This document shows, piece after piece, positions 16,684-25,616 of a stretch of 64,000 nt of DNA (positions are counted from its first letter, which is position 1; each line of letters opens with the position of its first letter). The notes beneath the pieces are model-generated. The model had not been told where the DNA came from. It saw only the letters and a list, made by a program, of their open reading frames with translations, and did not search any database. The translations under genes and the position numbers were made by a program. The stretch is from a bacterium. Its GTDB lineage: Bacteria > UBA8248. Where the stretch lies: the NCBI GenBank assembly GCA_022828125.1, contig JAJEJD010000012.1, positions 257,309 through 321,308 on the forward strand, read 5' to 3'.

Positions 16684-18966
16684 TCAGCGGCGTCTCCCCC
16701 GCCTGGGCGACGCATTTCCCCTCTTCCTGCGCCGGGGAGCGGGGGATTTCTCCTTGCGCGGGCGGCGGGTGCCCGCGAGGTTCGCCGCGCGGCGCGATTC
16801 GGCCGCATCACCGACCACCTCCCGCGTCCCGCCCGCCATGAGCTGAAACGTGACGCGGCGCGACGCCAGGTCCACACCCTCTACCCGCACGGTGACGGGA
16901 TCCCCAAGACGGAACCGCCGGCCCGTCCTCCGGCCCAGGACCGCGTGTTCCTCGGGGATGAAGGCGTAATAGTCGTCCGTCATGAATTCGAGGGGAACCA
17001 TGCCCTCAACGTATATATCTTCCAACTCCACGAAAACACCGAAATTCGCGACGCCCGAAACGTGGCCGCGAAAGCGCTCGCCGACTTTATCGCGCATGAA
17101 GAGCGCCTTCATGAAATCCACCATCTCGCGCGAGGCGGCCTCCGCCACCCGGTCTCGCTCTGAAATATCGCGGCAAAGGGCGGCGAGGGGCTTCGCCTGC
17201 GGTTTGCGCTTGTCGCGCATGAGCCTCCCGAGCCTCCTGTGGACGCACAGGTCCGCATAGCGGCGGATGGGCGAGGTGAAGTGCGTGTAGCGCTCGAAGC
17301 CAAGCCCGAAGTGGAGAGCGGGAGCGGCCTCATAGCGCGCGAGCTTCATGCTTCTCAAGGCGGCGAAATTCACGTAACGCTCCACGTCCGAGCCGCGCAC
17401 GGCGTCGAACACCTCCTGAAACCCGCCCGGCCGCTTGAGCGCTTCCAAGCGGGGGGCCTTCAGGCCCAGTTTGGAGAGGATCGCCCTCAGACCTTCCAGG
17501 TTCTCCTCGGCAGGAGGCTCGTGGACGCGGAAGACCGAAGCGCCGCCCGCCTCGGCGAGATATTCCGCCACCGCCCGGTTCGCCGCCAGCATGCACTCCT
17601 CGATGAGCCGGTGCGCGGATGTCCTCGGCGCGCGCGCAACTCCCGTCGGCATCCCCTCCCCATCGAGCAGCACCTGCGCTTCGGGCAGGTCGAAATCGAG
17701 ACTCCCCCGGCGCATGCGTTCCGCGTGGAGCTTATCCGCAAGGGCCGAGAGTTCCCGCAGCGGCGCTTCGAGCGCGCGGGCGCATTCGGCCTCGTCTTTC
17801 TCGGGAATTTCAGTGCCTTCGAGAACGGCGGCCGCACCGCGATAGGTCAGAGAAGCGCGCGAGCGGATGCGCGCGAAGGTGAGCCGCATCCCCGTCCGGT
17901 TTCCGTAGCGGTCGAAATCAATAAAAATGCTCAAGGTCCTGCGAACGGCCCCCTCGCGCAGCGAGCACACCTCGCCCGTCAAACGGGGCGGCAACATGGG
18001 CACCGCCCGGTCCGGCAGATAGACGCTCGTCCCCCGGTCGCGGGCTTCTTTATCTATCGCGCCGCCCTCTTTCACGTAATGGCCCACGTCGGCGATGTGG
18101 ACGCCGAGGCGGCAACCGTTTCCGATTTTTTCAATCGAGACCGCGTCGTCGCGGTCCCTCGCGTCGAACGGGTCAATGGTGAACGCGCACAGATCCCTTA
18201 AATCCTCCACACCTTCCGGGAAAGGATCGTCTTCCCCGGGCGGAGAGAGCCTCTTTTCCTCCTCCAGCACTTTTTTCGGGAAATCCTCGCGTATCCCGTG
18301 CTTGGCGAGCACCATCCGCCCTTCGGCGGCGGGGTCCTCGGGATAGCCGAACGAGCGCAGAATGCGCCCTCGGGCGGGTTCATTACGCGCCGGATAGCGG
18401 GTGATCTCGACCTCCACCCATTCGCCCCGCCTGGCTCCTTCCCGGCTCCCCGCGCCCAGCACCACGAGGTGCGGTATACGCTCTTGCTGGGGCTCCACCC
18501 ACGCGCTCCGGCCCTCCACGCAGAGCCTGCCCACCAGGGTTTCGTGCGCGCGCTCCACCACGTCGAGCACGCTCCCCTCGCGCCTCCCGTCGGGATGGAC
18601 CTTCTCCACCCGGGCGGATACCAGATCGCCGTCCATCGCGCCCCGGGTGCGGGTTTTCTTGATCATGATGTCGGGGGATTTTTCCTCACCCTCGACCCGG
18701 CCCGGCGCAACGAACCCGTAGCCCTGCGCGTGCCCCCGGAAGACGCCCTGATAGATGGAGAGGGAACCCGGCGTCGAGTAGCGGCCGCGAACGCGGACGA
18801 GCGCGCCCTCTTCCGCCATGGCGCGCAGGCGCTTCCTGAGCGCGGGCCGCACGGCGGCGGGTACTTCGAGCAGGCGCACGAGTTCACGCACGGCCATCGG
18901 CCTGCCCTCTTTGGCGATCAGGCGCTGTATCTTCTTGTCGTCCGGAATCTTTAAGGTTCGCTTCAC
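16684..18966 (-). CDS. rnr: Ribonuclease R
   Basis: 760-aa 3'-5' exoribonuclease of the RNB family that degrades structured RNA, including mRNAs freed by tmRNA. Order: N-terminal winged helix (REGRPMAVRELVRLLEVP-like), cold-shock domains, the RNB catalytic core with DPFDARDRDDAVSIEK (the four metal-binding Asp), then the S1 domain (GERFRGHVSGVANFGVFVEL) and a basic tail KRGNASPRRGRRR. GTG 18966 is the start. It follows the phosphatase gene by 12 bases. Placed one operon away from smpB/ssrA, its functional partners. Confidence 0.96.
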   Translation of the reverse strand: MKRTLKIPDDKKIQRLIAKEGRPMAVRELVRLLEVPAAVRPALRKRLRAMAEEGALVRVRGRYSTPGSLSIYQGVFRGHAQGYGFVAPGRVEGEEKSPDIMIKKTRTRGAMDGDLVSARVEKVHPDGRREGSVLDVVERAHETLVGRLCVEGRSAWVEPQQERIPHLVVLGAGSREGARRGEWVEVEITRYPARNEPARGRILRSFGYPEDPAAEGRMVLAKHGIREDFPKKVLEEEKRLSPPGEDDPFPEGVEDLRDLCAFTIDPFDARDRDDAVSIEKIGNGCRLGVHIADVGHYVKEGGAIDKEARDRGTSVYLPDRAVPMLPPRLTGEVCSLREGAVRRTLSIFIDFDRYGNRTGMRLTFARIRSRASLTYRGAAAVLEGTEIPEKDEAECARALEAPLRELSALADKLHAERMRRGSLDFDLPEAQVLLDGEGMPTGVARAPRTSAHRLIEECMLAANRAVAEYLAEAGGASVFRVHEPPAEENLEGLRAILSKLGLKAPRLEALKRPGGFQEVFDAVRGSDVERYVNFAALRSMKLARYEAAPALHFGLGFERYTHFTSPIRRYADLCVHRRLGRLMRDKRKPQAKPLAALCRDISERDRVAEAASREMVDFMKALFMRDKVGERFRGHVSGVANFGVFVELEDIYVEGMVPLEFMTDDYYAFIPEEHAVLGRRTGRRFRLGDPVTVRVEGVDLASRRVTFQLMAGGTREVVGDAAESRRAANLAGTRRPRKEKSPAPRRRKRGNASPRRGRRR

Positions 18967-18978
18967 GAGCGATTCAAC

Positions 18979-19641
18979 TTATTCCACTTCCCGCGAGGAA
19001 ACCTGGTGGCATTCCACGAGTTCGCCCTCGGCGAGCTGCACGCATGTCAGGCGCCCGCCGTGCACGGCGCTCGTGTCGATGCCCAGATAAAAGGGAAGCT
19101 CGTTTTTTATCTCCCACCCCGGTGTGTGCCCGAACACGACGGGCTTTCCGAAATCGTATTGCGCATGGAAAAACTCTTCCCGTATCCAGACCATATCCAT
19201 CGGGTCCTGACTGTCGATGGGAACGTCCGGCCTCAGGCCCGCATGCACGAAGATGAATCCACGGCTCATATGAATCCATTCGAGAGCGTTCAAGAATTTC
19301 AGATGCTCGGGCGGGAGGTGAACGTCGCCTCTCTCATCACGGTAGTTCTCCAGCGTCGCATCGCCGCCGTTCATGACATAGACACCCGGATAATAGCTCC
19401 CGCCGCCTGCGAGGTAATCCAGGAGCATGTCCTCATGGTTGCCGCGCAGGAACACGGTGTTGGGATATTCACGCTTGAAACCGAGGAGGAACTCGACCAC
19501 GGCCTTGGAATCCCGCCCCCGGTCGATGAAATCGCCGAGAAAGACGATCTCATCCTCTTCCCGGAAGGGCACGCGCTCCACCAGGGCTTCCAGCATATGA
19601 ATCTGGCCGTGGATGTCGCCGACCGCGTAGAGATTGGACAT
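18979..19641 (-). CDS. PPP-family metallophosphatase (serine/threonine phosphatase or ApaH-like)
   Basis: 220 aa. All PPP motifs are present in order: GDIHGQ, GDFIDRGRDS, GNHEDM, VHAGLRP and FGHTP. This is the bacterial PrpA/PrpE type that can act on phosphoproteins or dinucleoside polyphosphates. ATG 19641 (MSNLYAVGDIHG) follows GGAGGC; an in-frame ATG at 19725 has no ribosome site. It precedes rnr by 12 bases. A 59-base copy of its 5' end lies just after polA (20308-20366), which indicates that it once directly followed polA before the hicBA segment was inserted. Confidence 0.9.
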   Translation of the reverse strand: MSNLYAVGDIHGQIHMLEALVERVPFREEDEIVFLGDFIDRGRDSKAVVEFLLGFKREYPNTVFLRGNHEDMLLDYLAGGGSYYPGVYVMNGGDATLENYRDERGDVHLPPEHLKFLNALEWIHMSRGFIFVHAGLRPDVPIDSQDPMDMVWIREEFFHAQYDFGKPVVFGHTPGWEIKNELPFYLGIDTSAVHGGRLTCVQLAEGELVECHQVSSREVE

Positions 19642-19749
19642 GCAGAACGCGCGCCTCCCGGAGAACCCGACCGTGCCGAGGAAAGCTACGAACCCGGGCC
19701 CGTGGCCGGCGGCATGTGGCGTCAAGGGGTGTCATGCCGTTTTTTTGTT

Positions 19750-19962
19750 TCACAAAAGCCTGCGGAATTCGTCGACGCTCAACCCGGCGGCCCTGACAAT
19801 TACCCCCATCGTGATCGCATTCACGGGGTTGTTCCTCGGGATCGTCAACACGCGAACGCCATCCGACATCACGATGTGCTTGCCTTGGCGAAGTATGCGG
19901 AAGCCTGCCTTTTCCAGGGCGCGCACCGCATGCAGATGGTTGACCCCCGGGATCTTCGGCAC
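19750..19962 (-). CDS. hicA: HicA-type mRNA interferase toxin
   Basis: 70-aa YcfA/HicA double-stranded RNA-binding fold. GTG 19962 overlaps the hicB stop codon region (GTGGCCGTCTAG then GTGCCG is read from the end of hicB). Motifs: VPKIPGVNHLHAVRALEKAG, the catalytic His in RQGKHIVM, and LTIPRNNPVNAITMGVIVR. Usual length is 55-80 aa. The gene order is antitoxin first, the reverse of the classical hicA-hicB order but common in this subfamily. Confidence 0.9.
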   Translation of the reverse strand: MPKIPGVNHLHAVRALEKAGFRILRQGKHIVMSDGVRVLTIPRNNPVNAITMGVIVRAAGLSVDEFRRLL

Positions 19963-19963
19963 G

Positions 19964-20161
19964 CTAGACGGCCACTTCGATTTCCCGTATATCTCCGCCC
20001 TCCAGGAGATCCTCCACGGCGCTGAGATATTCCCTGGCGGCAGTTTCGATGTTGGAGATCGCCTCGGCCTCCGTTTCTCCCTGTGAGCAACAACCCGGCA
20101 GGCCCGGTACCCACACGCTGTAGCCCTCATCGGAACGGTGAAGAACGATTTTGTACTTCAT
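19964..20161 (-). CDS. hicB: HicB-type antitoxin
   Basis: 65 aa, MKYKIVLHRSDEGYSVWVPG then LPGCCSQGETEAEAISNIETA, the partial RNase-H-like HicB fold (EGY..PG.PGC.S.G.T..EA..N..EA). No DNA-binding helix is visible after this domain (ends IREIEVAV), so repression, if any, would rely on the short form. ATG 20161 follows GGAGGCGCGCC. It is coupled to hicA by near-overlap. The pair sits in a 650-base insertion between polA and the phosphatase gene. Confidence 0.88.
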   Translation of the reverse strand: MKYKIVLHRSDEGYSVWVPGLPGCCSQGETEAEAISNIETAAREYLSAVEDLLEGGDIREIEVAV

Positions 20162-20307
20162 GGCGCGCCTCCTTGCCTCAAAGTTTCGGATCATCAGGCA
20201 TTCTATGTTTCCCTGCCCGGCTTTTCAACGACGGTTTGACGGAGCCGGGTACGGCACGGCGTCCGGATGAGTTTTCTTGAAGGAGACTGCCGGGGCGCCC
20301 GGCCGGC

Positions 20308-20366
20308 GAATCTGGCCGTAGATGTCGCCGACCGCGTAGAGATTGGACATGCCGAACGTACGCCTC
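20308..20366 (-). pseudogene. Duplicated 5' fragment of the phosphatase gene
   Basis: Matches 19599-19656 with only a handful of differences, including ribosome site, ATG (20350) and the first codons, MSNLYAVGDIYGQI. It then diverges and stops after about 41 codons. The key His of GDIHG is Tyr here. It ends 2 bases from the polA stop codon. A non-functional leftover of the insertion of hicBA. Confidence 0.85.
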
Positions 20367-20368
20367 CG

Positions 20369-23101
20369 CTACTTGAGCTCGCCCCAGTTCTCGCCCGTGC
20401 TCACGTCCACGTCGAGCGGAACGTGCAGGGGGGTCGCGCCGCGCATCTCCTCTGCGACCAAGGCGGCCACGGCCTCGATTTCTGCGGGCGGTATCTCGAA
20501 CAAGAGTTCATCGTGCACCTGCACGAGCATGCGCGCCTGCTTCTCTTCTCTCTTCAGGCGATCGGCGATGGCTATCATCGCGAGCTTGATGACGTCGGCG
20601 GCGCTCCCCTGGATGACGGAGTTCACCGCCGTCCGTTCGGCGGCGTTTTTCGCGTTGCGGTTCCGGCTGTTCAGATCGGGCAGATACCTGCGCCGGCCCA
20701 TGATGGTGGAAACGTAGCCGCGCTCGCGCCCTCCCTCGATGGTCTCATCCACGAAGGCGGGCACGGCGGCGAAACGCTCGAAATAGGTGTCGATGAACGA
20801 GCGCGCCTCGGACTGGGGGATGCCGATGGCCTGGGAGAGGCCGAAGGCGCCCTGCCCGTAGATGATGCCGAAATTCACCGCCTTGGCGACGCGGCGCATC
20901 TCGGAGTCGACACCTTCGAGCGGCACGCCGTAGACGGCCGATGCGGTCGTGGCGTGGATGTCCTCCCCCTTGCCGAAGGCGTCGACGAGGGCCGGGTCGT
21001 TCGTGAAGTGCGCCAGCACTCTTAATTCGATCTGGCTGTAGTCCGCAGACAAGAGCTTCCAGCCCTCCTCGGGCAGGAAGGCCCGGCGTATCTGGCGGCC
21101 CAACTCCGTGCGGATGGGGATGTTCTGCAGATTGGGGTCCGAACCGCTCAGGCGGCCCGTGGCGGCGACCGTCTGGTTGAAGCGCGCGTGGATGCGGCCC
21201 GTCTGCGCGTTCACGAGTTCGGGCAGGGTGTCCACGTAGGTGCTCTTGAGCTTCGACAGCTGCCGGAAGTTCAGAATCTCCTGGGGCAGGGGGTGCTGCG
21301 GCGCCAGCCGCTCCAGCGTGTCGATGTCGGTGGAAGGCCCCGTTTTCGTTCGCTTGATCACGGGCAAGTTCAGCTTTTCGAACAGGATGACGCGCAACTG
21401 CTGGGTGGAATTGATGTTGAACTCCTCGCCCGCCAGCCCGTGGATGTCGCTCGTCATTTGCTCCAGGCGCGCTTCGAGTTCCTTGCCCATATTCTGCAGG
21501 AATTCCCGATCCAGCCGGATGCCCGCGCGCTCCATTTCGAGCAGGACGCGCAGGAGGGGGACTTCCAATTCCTCGAAGAGATTCATCAGCCCGTCTTTTT
21601 CGAGCTGCGGAGCCATCTCCAGGGCCAGGCGGAAAGTGATGTCCGCATCCTGGCAGGCGTAGGGAGCCGCCGCCTCGACCGGCACGTGTGAGAAGGGAAT
21701 CTCCTTGGCGCCCTTGCCGCACAGATCGGCGTACTTGATGGTCGTCACGCCGAAATACTCCTGCGCCAGATGGTCCATCCCGTGGCTCCTGCGGCTCGAA
21801 AGCAGGAGGTAGGAGGCGAGCATGGTGTCGAACAGGGGGCCGCGAACCTCGTGGCCCGTCTCTTTGAGCACCGCGATGTCGTATTTGATGTTCTGGCCGA
21901 TTTTCTCAATATCGGGCGATTCGAGCAGCGGCGAGACTTCGGCGAGCACGTCTTCGAGTGAAAGCTGTGGGCCTGCGTCCATCATCTCGTGCCCCACCGG
22001 GACGTAGAACGCGCGGCCCGCAGCGGCGGAGAAGCTGAAGCCAACGACCCGCGCCTTCATGGGGTCGAGCGAGGTGGTTTCCAGGTCGAACGCGAAACGC
22101 CCCGCCTTTTCGAGTTCCGCGAGCATCGACTTGAGATCATCGAGCGTTCGGATGGTGTGGTAGTCGCGCTCCTCCTCTTCGGCTGCGGGATCCGCCTCCC
22201 CGGACGCATCCTCCTCGGCGTCGGACTCGCTGTAGCCGGGGAGTTGTTCGATGATGTTCTTGAATTCCAGTTCATCGACGAAAAGTTTCCGGCCCGCCTC
22301 GATGTCGGCGTCGCCGAGACGGCAGGATTCCAGGTCTCCTTCGAGCGCCAGGTCGCGCTTGATGGTGCAAAGCTCCCGCGAGAGGCGCGCCATATCGACG
22401 TTTTCCTCGATGTTCTCGCGTTGTTTGGGACGCTTTATCTCTTCCGTCGAAGCGAGCACTTCTTCGAGTCCGCCGAACTGCTGTATGAGGGCGACGGCGG
22501 TTTTCTCCCCGATGCCCGGCACGCCGGGGATGTTGTCCGTCGAATCGCCCATCAATGCCTGGACCTCCACGAATTTCTCGGGCGGCACGCCCCATTTCGC
22601 CTCGATCTCCGCAGGCCCCATCTCCTCGTCCTTCATCGGATCCCAGATGCGCACTTTATCGGAGACAAGCTGTGCGAAATCCTTATCCGCGGTCACCAGC
22701 ACGACCTCGAAGTCCTCCGCTTCGGCGCGCGCGGCCAGCGTGCCGATGATGTCGTCCGCCTCGGCCCCGACCTGCACGAGAAGCGGAATGCGCAGCACCT
22801 CGACCACGCGGTGCATGTAGGGGATCTGTTCGACCAGGTCTTCGGGCGCCGCGTCGCGGTTTCCCTTGTAGGCGGGGTATATCTCGTGGCGGAAGGTGGG
22901 TTCGGGGCGGTCGAAGGCGATGGCGACGTATTCGGGCGCGCGCTCGCGGATGACTTTGAGGAGCATTCGGGCGAAGGCCAGCGTGCCGCCCGTGGGCACA
23001 CCCTTCGAGTTCGAGAGACGCTGGCGCATCGTGCCGTAATAGGCCCGGAACATATAGCCCGAGCCGTCGATGAGATAGATTCGCTTCTTGTCTTCCGTCA
23101 T
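20369..23101 (-). CDS. polA: DNA polymerase I
   Basis: 910 aa, full length, three domains. The 5'-3' exonuclease starts RIYLIDGSGYMFRAYYG and keeps VTADKDFAQLV and GDSTDNIPGVPGIGEKTA. The 3'-5' proofreading domain looks active: FAFDLETTSLDP, QNIKYDIAVLK and YACQDADITF carry the metal ligands. The polymerase domain has motif A LLSADYSQIELRVLAHF, motif B RRVAKAVNFGIIYGQGAFGL and motif C VQVHDELLFEIP. ATG 23101 (MTEDKKRIYL) is the start although the frame stays open for 100 codons upstream. First gene of the polA-(hicBA)-phosphatase-rnr run. Confidence 0.97.
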   Translation of the reverse strand: MTEDKKRIYLIDGSGYMFRAYYGTMRQRLSNSKGVPTGGTLAFARMLLKVIRERAPEYVAIAFDRPEPTFRHEIYPAYKGNRDAAPEDLVEQIPYMHRVVEVLRIPLLVQVGAEADDIIGTLAARAEAEDFEVVLVTADKDFAQLVSDKVRIWDPMKDEEMGPAEIEAKWGVPPEKFVEVQALMGDSTDNIPGVPGIGEKTAVALIQQFGGLEEVLASTEEIKRPKQRENIEENVDMARLSRELCTIKRDLALEGDLESCRLGDADIEAGRKLFVDELEFKNIIEQLPGYSESDAEEDASGEADPAAEEEERDYHTIRTLDDLKSMLAELEKAGRFAFDLETTSLDPMKARVVGFSFSAAAGRAFYVPVGHEMMDAGPQLSLEDVLAEVSPLLESPDIEKIGQNIKYDIAVLKETGHEVRGPLFDTMLASYLLLSSRRSHGMDHLAQEYFGVTTIKYADLCGKGAKEIPFSHVPVEAAAPYACQDADITFRLALEMAPQLEKDGLMNLFEELEVPLLRVLLEMERAGIRLDREFLQNMGKELEARLEQMTSDIHGLAGEEFNINSTQQLRVILFEKLNLPVIKRTKTGPSTDIDTLERLAPQHPLPQEILNFRQLSKLKSTYVDTLPELVNAQTGRIHARFNQTVAATGRLSGSDPNLQNIPIRTELGRQIRRAFLPEEGWKLLSADYSQIELRVLAHFTNDPALVDAFGKGEDIHATTASAVYGVPLEGVDSEMRRVAKAVNFGIIYGQGAFGLSQAIGIPQSEARSFIDTYFERFAAVPAFVDETIEGGRERGYVSTIMGRRRYLPDLNSRNRNAKNAAERTAVNSVIQGSAADVIKLAMIAIADRLKREEKQARMLVQVHDELLFEIPPAEIEAVAALVAEEMRGATPLHVPLDVDVSTGENWGELK

Positions 23102-23275
23102 GTTCCGGCGCGTGAAAGAGGAATGGAAGCGGCCCTGGTTCAAATTTGCACGGAAGCGGTTTTCCCGCAACTCCGGCCCGAAACGGCGATCATCCGCCCG
23201 GCCCTTTATACAACGCCTCGCGCCCGTTGTAATCCGCCGCATCGGCCGCAGCCGCCGGGCGGACCGGGGGGGGAT

Positions 23276-23366
23276 TGTTGAAAAAGTCATCCTCGGTCGG
23301 GTTCGCCCCCACCCTCCCTCGCCGGGGGCATCGCCTTTACCCCTGAGGAGGGGTCTTCTTGAACGG
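23276..23366. repeat. Partial TGTTGAAAAAGTC-bordered element
   Basis: Left border TGTTGAAAAAGTC (23276-23288) and a worn right side (GGGGTCTTCTTGAACGGCCCC, ending near 23366) enclose a short GC-rich core with CGGGTTCGCCCCCACC. It lies upstream of the polA start. The rest of the 583-base gap (23102-23684) holds no gene besides the dyad listed next. Confidence 0.5.
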
Positions 23367-23490
23367 CCCCGTCCCGCTCGGCTTTGACGCGCATTTCCCC
23401 GCAATTGCCGCAGCGGCGAAGGTCCGCAGGCATGGCGCGACTCCCCCGCGAACCGGTGAGGCGGGTCGTGCCGGAATTTCCGAAAAATTC

Positions 23491-23533
23491 GATAAATTCA
23501 CGGGGTTTTTCGATAAAAAACTGTGAATTTATC
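23491..23533. promoter_or_regulatory. Perfect 11-bp inverted repeat upstream of arsM
   Basis: GATAAATTCAC (23491-23501) and GTGAATTTATC (23523-23533) are exact inverted copies spaced by 21 bases, in an unusually AT-rich patch about 150 bases before arsM. It is followed by TTGATATATAATAC, which contains a TATAAT-like -10. It could be a metalloregulator operator or an mRNA hairpin. Confidence 0.5.
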
Positions 23534-23684
23534 CTATTGATATATAATACGTTACGCTTAAAAATGCCATTTTGGGCGGCAGACGGACATGCCCCCTTCC
23601 CCCCTCTCGCGCATCCTTGCTATCCTGTTCATCCGGTGCGTCTGCTCCGGATGCCTGAAAACCATCAGGGAGGAGTTTCGGTTC

Positions 23685-24461
23685 ATGTCCACAGGATGCT
23701 GTAGTGATGAGAGCCAGATAAAAAGCGCGGTTCGCGAGCTCTATGCGAGAGTCGCCGCCGGCGAGGTTACCTGCTGCGGGGATTCGAGCGCCGAGATGCC
23801 CGCGGGCGCTGAGAACGTCGAGAGCATCGGCTATGCGAAAGAGGCCGTGGAGGAGCTTCCCTCGGACGTTCTGAGCGCGAACGCGGGGTGCGGGACCCCG
23901 ATTCTGGACGCAGCGCCCAAGCCGGGCGAGACGGTGCTGGATCTGGGTTCGGGCGCGGGGCTGGACTGTTTTCTCGCCGCGAAGGAGGTGGGGCCTCGCG
24001 GGAGCGTCATCGGCCTCGACATGACGGACGCCATGCTGGAGAAGGCGGAGCGAAACAGACGGAGCATGGGCGTTCAAAACGTCTCTTTCAGAAAGGGCGA
24101 GATGGAGAACATGCCGGTTGAAGGCGCCTCGGTCGACGTCGTCATCAGCAACTGCGTCATCAACCTCTCGCCCGACAAGCCAGCCGTTTTCCGCGAATCG
24201 TTTCGCGTGCTGCGTCCGGGCGGGCGCTTCGTCGTATCGGACGTCATCAGAGCAGGCGATGCGGCGGGAGACGCAAACACCGAGCCTCCTGAAGAAGCCT
24301 CCATCGCGGACTGGTGCGCGTGCATCGCGGGCGCGATCAGCGAGGATGCTTACGTCGCAGGACTGCGGGAGGCCGGTTTCGTCGACGTGGAAATCATCGG
24401 GCGCAAGCCCTACGTCACACCCGAACTCGCAAGCGCGACCATCCGGGCCGTGAAACCCTGA
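23685..24461 (+). CDS. arsM: Arsenite methyltransferase (ArsM-like)
   Basis: 258-aa SAM-dependent methyltransferase. SAM motif I is [12 protein letters not shown]. The three As(III)-binding Cys positions of ArsM are visible: [17 protein letters not shown] and [10 protein letters not shown]-terminal CC pairs (TGCCSDE and VTCCGDSS) are also present. ATG 23685 follows AGGGAGGAG. It is a single gene behind an AT-rich dyad, and no arsR or arsB is adjacent. Methylation gives volatile or exportable arsenicals. Confidence 0.92.
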   Translation: MSTGCCSDESQIKSAVRELYARVAAGEVTCCGDSSAEMPAGAENVESIGYAKEAVEELPSDVLSANAGCGTPILDAAPKPGETVLDLGSGAGLDCFLAAKEVGPRGSVIGLDMTDAMLEKAERNRRSMGVQNVSFRKGEMENMPVEGASVDVVISNCVINLSPDKPAVFRESFRVLRPGGRFVVSDVIRAGDAAGDANTEPPEEASIADWCACIAGAISEDAYVAGLREAGFVDVEIIGRKPYVTPELASATIRAVKP

Positions 24462-24614
24462 ATCTTTTTTTTCGAGTCGACACGGAAGCCTTGAGAACTC
24501 ACCGGATTCCCCCTGTCCTCGCCCCACCCGATAGATGAAGCCTTATCATTGACACCTCTCGTTCACGGGTGCTAACAATCCGGTTCGACCTTTCCCACAA
24601 CGGAGACGATAAGA

Positions 24615-25598
24615 ATGCACATTGACGCTCATTGCCACATATACCCGGACGAATACTTTGAAATTCTCGAAAAAGAGGGCCCGCGCTACGGGGTGAAGCT
24701 CATGACGAACGCCGAGGGCGAGCGCGTCGTGGACATCAAGGGGATGATGCACCCGCCCATCGAGCCTTTCACCAACGTGGACTTGAGGCTCCAGACCATG
24801 GACGAGATGAACCTGGACATGAACATTCTGTCCTTCTCGTCGAACCCGGGCTGCTACTGGGCGGACGACGGCCTGGCCGATGAACTCTGCAAAACGGCGA
24901 ACGACGCCTACGCCGACATCATCGAGAAACACCCCACGAAATTTCATGGGCTGGCCTCCCTGCCCGCGCAGAACACCGAGCTTTCGGTGAAGGAACTTGA
25001 GCGATCCGTGAACAAGCTCGGCCTCAAGGGAGGTTTTCTCAGCACGAACGTGAACGGCCGCTATCTCGATGATGAGCGTTTCTACCCCATCTACGAGGCG
25101 GCAGCGGGCCTGAACGTGCCCATCATCGTTCATCCGGCCAATCCGGCGGGTGCTGCGCAGATGAAGGAATACCACCTGTTCAACTTGGTCGGCTTCCCCA
25201 CGGAGAGCGCGAACAGCATCGGACGGCTCATCTTCTCGGGGCTTTTCGACAGGCTGCCGAACCTGACCTTCATCTTCCTGCACGGCGGGGGAACCGCGCC
25301 CTATCTGGTCGGCCGCTTCGCCCACGGGTGGAAGGTGCGCCCCGAGTGCAAGAAGATATCGCGCCCGCCTATCGAGTATCTGCGCTCGAACTTCTACCTG
25401 GACATGCTGGTGTTCCATCCGCCCGTCGTGCGCTTCCTGGTGGACGTGATGGGAGGAGACCGGGTCGTGCTGGGCACGGACCTGCCCTACGACATGACGG
25501 ACACCGAGGCGGTCGAAACGCTTAAGCAGTCGGGACTGAGCCAGGAAGAATACGAGAACGTCTCGCACAAGAACATCCAGCGCCTGTTGAACCTCTAA
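24615..25598 (+). CDS. Amidohydrolase family protein (ACMSD-like, amidohydrolase 2)
   Basis: 327-aa TIM-barrel metal hydrolase/decarboxylase. Metal ligands appear in order: HIDAHCHIYP (HxH), IIVHPANP (His), IFLHGGG (His) and LGTDLPYD (Asp). This arrangement fits the ACMSD/gamma-resorcylate decarboxylase group, whose members often decarboxylate aromatic acids and act without an N-carboxy-lysine. ATG 24615 follows GGAGACGATAAG. The next gene, a TauE-type carrier, begins 18 bases after its stop, so the two may be co-transcribed. Substrate unknown. Confidence 0.88.
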   Translation: MHIDAHCHIYPDEYFEILEKEGPRYGVKLMTNAEGERVVDIKGMMHPPIEPFTNVDLRLQTMDEMNLDMNILSFSSNPGCYWADDGLADELCKTANDAYADIIEKHPTKFHGLASLPAQNTELSVKELERSVNKLGLKGGFLSTNVNGRYLDDERFYPIYEAAAGLNVPIIVHPANPAGAAQMKEYHLFNLVGFPTESANSIGRLIFSGLFDRLPNLTFIFLHGGGTAPYLVGRFAHGWKVRPECKKISRPPIEYLRSNFYLDMLVFHPPVVRFLVDVMGGDRVVLGTDLPYDMTDTEAVETLKQSGLSQEEYENVSHKNIQRLLNL

Positions 25599-25616
25599 GC
25601 GGACTCACTCGAACCG

